A stretch of 9,868 bases of DNA from Saprospirales bacterium. Its GTDB lineage: Bacteria; Bacteroidota; Bacteroidia; Chitinophagales; JADIYW01. The position numbers were made by a program, and so were the translations under genes. The stretch lies in NCBI GenBank assembly GCA_016711605.1, contig JADJSS010000031.1:1-9868 (forward strand). Reading direction: 5' to 3'. Every line of letters starts with the position of its first letter. The first letter of the stretch is position 1. Under the pieces are notes generated by a model. The model made no database searches. It was not told where the DNA came from and saw only the letters and a list, made by a program, of their open reading frames with translations. Shown one piece after another: positions 8,160 to 9,868 of this stretch.

Positions 8160-9217
8160 CGGGCATTCCGAATCTGATAAAATCCTTGATAGCTGTTAGC
8201 CAAAGCCAATGAATAAATTTTTGCTTTAATCTTAAAATGTCCAATTTTTAATTTTGCTTTTAATACTTCAAGTTTAATGAAAGCACATAGTGATGCAAAA
8301 AAATGATTTGATTGTGTTCTGACAGTTTTAGTCGGAGACTTGCCCAGAGAAGCATTTTGTTTTAAAGATTTATGAAACTCTTCCACTTTCCATCTTTTGT
8401 GATAGATTGTTGTCATATCATTGAAATTAAGTTTTGAATCATTAGAGCAAAGAAATATTTCGCCGGTGCTTTCGTCTTCGTTTTTGAAAACTTGTTTGCA
8501 AACATAAAAAGGAAATTCTATTCCTTGGATGTATACTTCGCGCACAACGTTATTTTCCAAGTCTATCGAATCAATAGAACTCCATTTTCCCTTCAGCTTA
8601 TCTTTCATACTTAATGCAACTAGCCTATTCGACTTTAAACATGAAATAAATTTCTTCTTCAACTTCGTGTGAATATAAATGAAATTATCCGCTGAACCAT
8701 ACCAAGAATCAAATAAAATATGACTGAATTTGAGGTCTTGTTTTATAATTACTGTTAACATTTTCTGCATTAATTCGTTCTTGGTCACAGAAGATTTTCT
8801 TTTCGTATTTCCCGTCTTCTCATCAACGATCATTAGTTCTTTTTTTACTAATTCATATGCGATGGGAATGGAAAAATCTTTGCTGTAATAAAGAGCAGTA
8901 ATAAAATTTATCCCTTTTACATTTCTATTCTTTGCATGATCAAAATGATAGGCAATAATTTCATTTTCATCCGTGTAAGGTTTTTCTACTATCGAATCAT
9001 CAAAAACTATGACTCCCGAAACATCTTCTATTTCTCGAACGAAATTTTTTGAATACTTCCATAAATCTTTCGAAGAAAATTCTTCCTCTCTCAACAACCT
9101 CGAAATCTTATCATGGCTTACTTTTCCCTCGGTAATTTCTGATAATGATACTGCCGTCGTTAACCGAAAAGATGAAATTAAAAAATCTGTATATAGCTCA
9201 AAAATCTCTTTGTTCAC
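8153..9217 (-). CDS. DDE transposase, IS4 superfamily
   Basis: A 354-residue uninterrupted frame, the only complete intact gene in the window. The start is GTG at 9217; the next upstream in-frame stop is only 12 codons away and no ATG lies between. The catalytic Asp is in VIVFDDS (D73 or D74), the second in ILFDSWYG (D170), and the Glu is E279 in YHKRWKVEEFHKSLK, which fits the Y-(2)-R-(3)-E-(6)-K signature exactly (Y272, R275, E279, K286). EKPYTDENEIIAYHFDHAKN and RNVKGINFITALYY after the first Asp are typical of IS701-like enzymes. It catalyses cut-and-paste DNA transposition by binding the terminal repeats. A TATAAA box lies about 22 bases before the GTG, with no good -35 element. Length and motif spacing suggest it is active or only recently arrived. 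Confidence 0.93.
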   Translation of the reverse strand: MNKEIFELYTDFLISSFRLTTAVSLSEITEGKVSHDKISRLLREEEFSSKDLWKYSKNFVREIEDVSGVIVFDDSIVEKPYTDENEIIAYHFDHAKNRNVKGINFITALYYSKDFSIPIAYELVKKELMIVDEKTGNTKRKSSVTKNELMQKMLTVIIKQDLKFSHILFDSWYGSADNFIYIHTKLKKKFISCLKSNRLVALSMKDKLKGKWSSIDSIDLENNVVREVYIQGIEFPFYVCKQVFKNEDESTGEIFLCSNDSKLNFNDMTTIYHKRWKVEEFHKSLKQNASLGKSPTKTVRTQSNHFFASLCAFIKLEVLKAKLKIGHFKIKAKIYSLALANSYQGFYQIRNARA

Positions 9218-9259
9218 ACAAAAAGTATCGTACTTTATAAACCCAAAAATTAATTATTT

Positions 9260-9273
9260 TGCGTAAGGTGAGT
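9260..9273. repeat. right terminal inverted repeat of the IS
   Basis: TGCGTAAGGTGAGT, the perfect partner of 8146-8159. It lies 42 bases upstream of the transposase GTG. Confidence 0.85.
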
Positions 9274-9278
9274 TAATA
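9274..9278. repeat. TAATA target duplication, right copy
   Basis: It matches 8141-8145 exactly and lies directly outside the right terminal repeat. A five-base duplication of an AT-rich target in this position supports true transposition. Confidence 0.65.
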
Positions 9279-9643
9279 ATAAACTCCGCTCATTTAACCA
9301 AACCCTGCAAAGAATCATCTACTGGTATAAAAATGAAATTGGATAAATCGAATAGACGTAAATTTGAAAATTCGAATTTGATTGGGTGATAGGAAGCAGT
9401 CCGTCAATTTTTCAAACAAAGTTGTATCCAAGGTAAGTGATAAAGAATGGAAATAGAAAATGAATAAATTTTGAATATTATCGTTGGCTAACGGTGATAT
9501 CCGAATTGAAAATGTGGCGAATACCGCGGAAGAGAATGGTAGGCAAGAGTTTGGGAAATTTTTAGGGATTTTGTGTATTCTTTGCGAACACAAAAAGCGA
9601 TCATTGCCGTAAGACAGGATATTATAGATTTTGATCTTTTTTA
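9279..9643 (-). pseudogene. 5' part of the unrecognised gene cut by the IS
   Basis: A 50-codon minus frame at 9491-9640 (KRSKSIISCLTAMIAFCVRK, then EYTKSLKISQTLAYHSLPRY) starts directly after the stop of the partial epimerase, where a following operon gene would begin. Its only ATG is at 9604. Further pieces (KFEFSNLRLFDLSNFIFIPV, DDSLQGLVK) in the same strand approach the IS. Reading across the excised element gives AEFIINKRSRFYLLNKPQVG. No start with a good ribosome-binding site and no known motif is visible, so function is unknown. An alternative is plain non-coding sequence. Confidence 0.3.
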
Positions 9644-9868
9644 TTAATTTTCCTTATTGGAAAGAATCATTTTTAGTTTTCTATTGTCACCCCAAAAAGC
9701 CATTGGTTCATAATCGGGATAAGGATAGTAGCCGAAGTTTAATTTCATGGCTACATTACGCTCCTTTAAATAATTCTCTACAAAATTTCTAACAGAAACG
9801 GGTTTGCCACTAGAACAATTAATAATTCCATTGACTTGCTCTTGGAGTGAACACGCAATGATATTGCT
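9644..9868 (-). CDS. NAD-dependent epimerase/dehydratase, C-terminal 74 residues (cut by window edge)
   Basis: The frame enters from the right edge at 9868 and stays open for 74 codons to a TAA at 9644-9646. It has no in-frame stop, in contrast to the downstream genes. The motifs fit the C-terminus of an extended short-chain dehydrogenase acting on a nucleotide sugar: VNGIINCSSGKPVSVRNFVE, an amphipathic YLKER segment, then LNFGYYPYPDYEPMAFWGDN. The aromatic GYYPYPDYEP string is one I recall from sugar oxidoreductases in O-antigen loci. The Rossmann fold and catalytic residues lie outside the window, so intactness of the whole gene and its substrate cannot be judged. It is the most promoter-proximal gene seen of the minus-strand operon. 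Confidence 0.75.
   Translation of the reverse strand, partial: SNIIACSLQEQVNGIINCSSGKPVSVRNFVENYLKERNVAMKLNFGYYPYPDYEPMAFWGDNRKLKMILSNKEN

Larger units (their letters stand above)
8146..9273 (-). mobile_element. complete IS4-superfamily (IS701-like) insertion sequence
   Basis: The element is 1128 bp: 14-bp perfect terminal inverted repeats (ACTCACCTTACGCA), a single transposase filling nearly all of it, and a TAATA direct repeat on both sides. The transposase stop codon lies inside the left repeat. It sits in the middle of an already decaying gene and is transcribed in the same direction as the operon. I cannot assign a named IS; comparison with known Leptospira elements needs a database. 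Confidence 0.87.

Noticed and set aside
9009..9266. Plus-strand frame across the end of the IS
   Set aside because: Antisense to the intact transposase and runs through the right terminal repeat.
9368..9379. 12-base palindrome AAATTCGAATTT
   Set aside because: Short AT-rich palindromes are expected by chance in such sequence; no gene start nearby.
9379..9423. Plus-strand FDWVIGSSPSIFQ string resembling a GT4 motif
   Set aside because: Only about a dozen residues, stops on both sides, and nothing GT4-like follows in any plus frame.
9315..9593. Minus-strand frame of 92 codons rich in Phe, Ser and Leu
   Set aside because: Low-complexity composition and no motif; another frame of the same stretch looks more protein-like and fits the operon spacing better.
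1..9868. CRISPR arrays, tRNA, rRNA, riboswitches, toxin-antitoxin or defence genes
   Set aside because: No regularly spaced repeats, cloverleaf, conserved rRNA segments or recognisable defence motifs were seen on either strand.

Overview
The window is AT-rich, roughly one third G+C by eye. It looks like a surface-polysaccharide (O-antigen/rfb-type) locus from a spirochaete, most likely a pathogenic Leptospira. That assignment is an inference: it rests on base composition, on the mix of rhamnosyltransferase-like glycosyltransferases and sugar epimerases, on heavy pseudogene load with a resident insertion sequence, and on a GC-rich patch in a small ORF that resembles short Leptospira ORFs I recall. 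No rRNA, tRNA or CRISPR is visible.

Left part (1-3033). A small ORF with a GC-rich stem-loop lies at 145-357. Next is a minus-strand TPM-domain gene (430-1925) that survives as fragments in all three frames. It has a shifted signal peptide, a TPM core with an in-frame TGA, a multi-pass membrane section, a Cys-rich zinc ribbon of the CPKC...DYDVW type and a Ser/Gly-rich tail. Upstream are a short minus-strand coding remnant, an orphan Shine-Dalgarno site and a perfect 7-bp inverted repeat. A plus-strand GT2 rhamnosyltransferase pseudogene runs from 2150 to 3033.

Right part (3040-9868). All genes are on the minus strand and read right to left as one operon. The order is: the 3' end of an epimerase/dehydratase (9644-9868, open in frame but cut by the window edge); an unrecognised gene of about 666 bp split by an IS; a hypothetical polysaccharide-locus gene (7193-7833); a GalE-like NAD-dependent epimerase (6178-7129); a GT2 (5170-6181); a WsaF-like GT4 (3936-5173); and a second GT2 (3040-3943). 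The last four still overlap by 4, 4 and 8 bases, the signature of a translationally coupled operon. Every one of them carries frameshifts or stops.

The only complete intact gene is the transposase (354 codons, perfect Y-(2)-R-(3)-E-(6)-K signature). Its IS (8146-9273) has 14-bp perfect terminal inverted repeats and a 5-bp TAATA duplication. Intact homopolymer-rich IS coding sequence beside broken host genes argues for real decay, not sequencing error.

As a pathway, the intact ancestor would have made nucleotide-sugar precursors (epimerases) and added several sugars, probably rhamnose-like, to a glycan. In the form seen here that pathway should be dead. Two frameshifts fall exactly at long poly-A runs (A11 and A10), so slippage may have switched genes off before decay set in. 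I found no convincing novel system; the interest lies in reconstructing this graveyard and its slippage sites.
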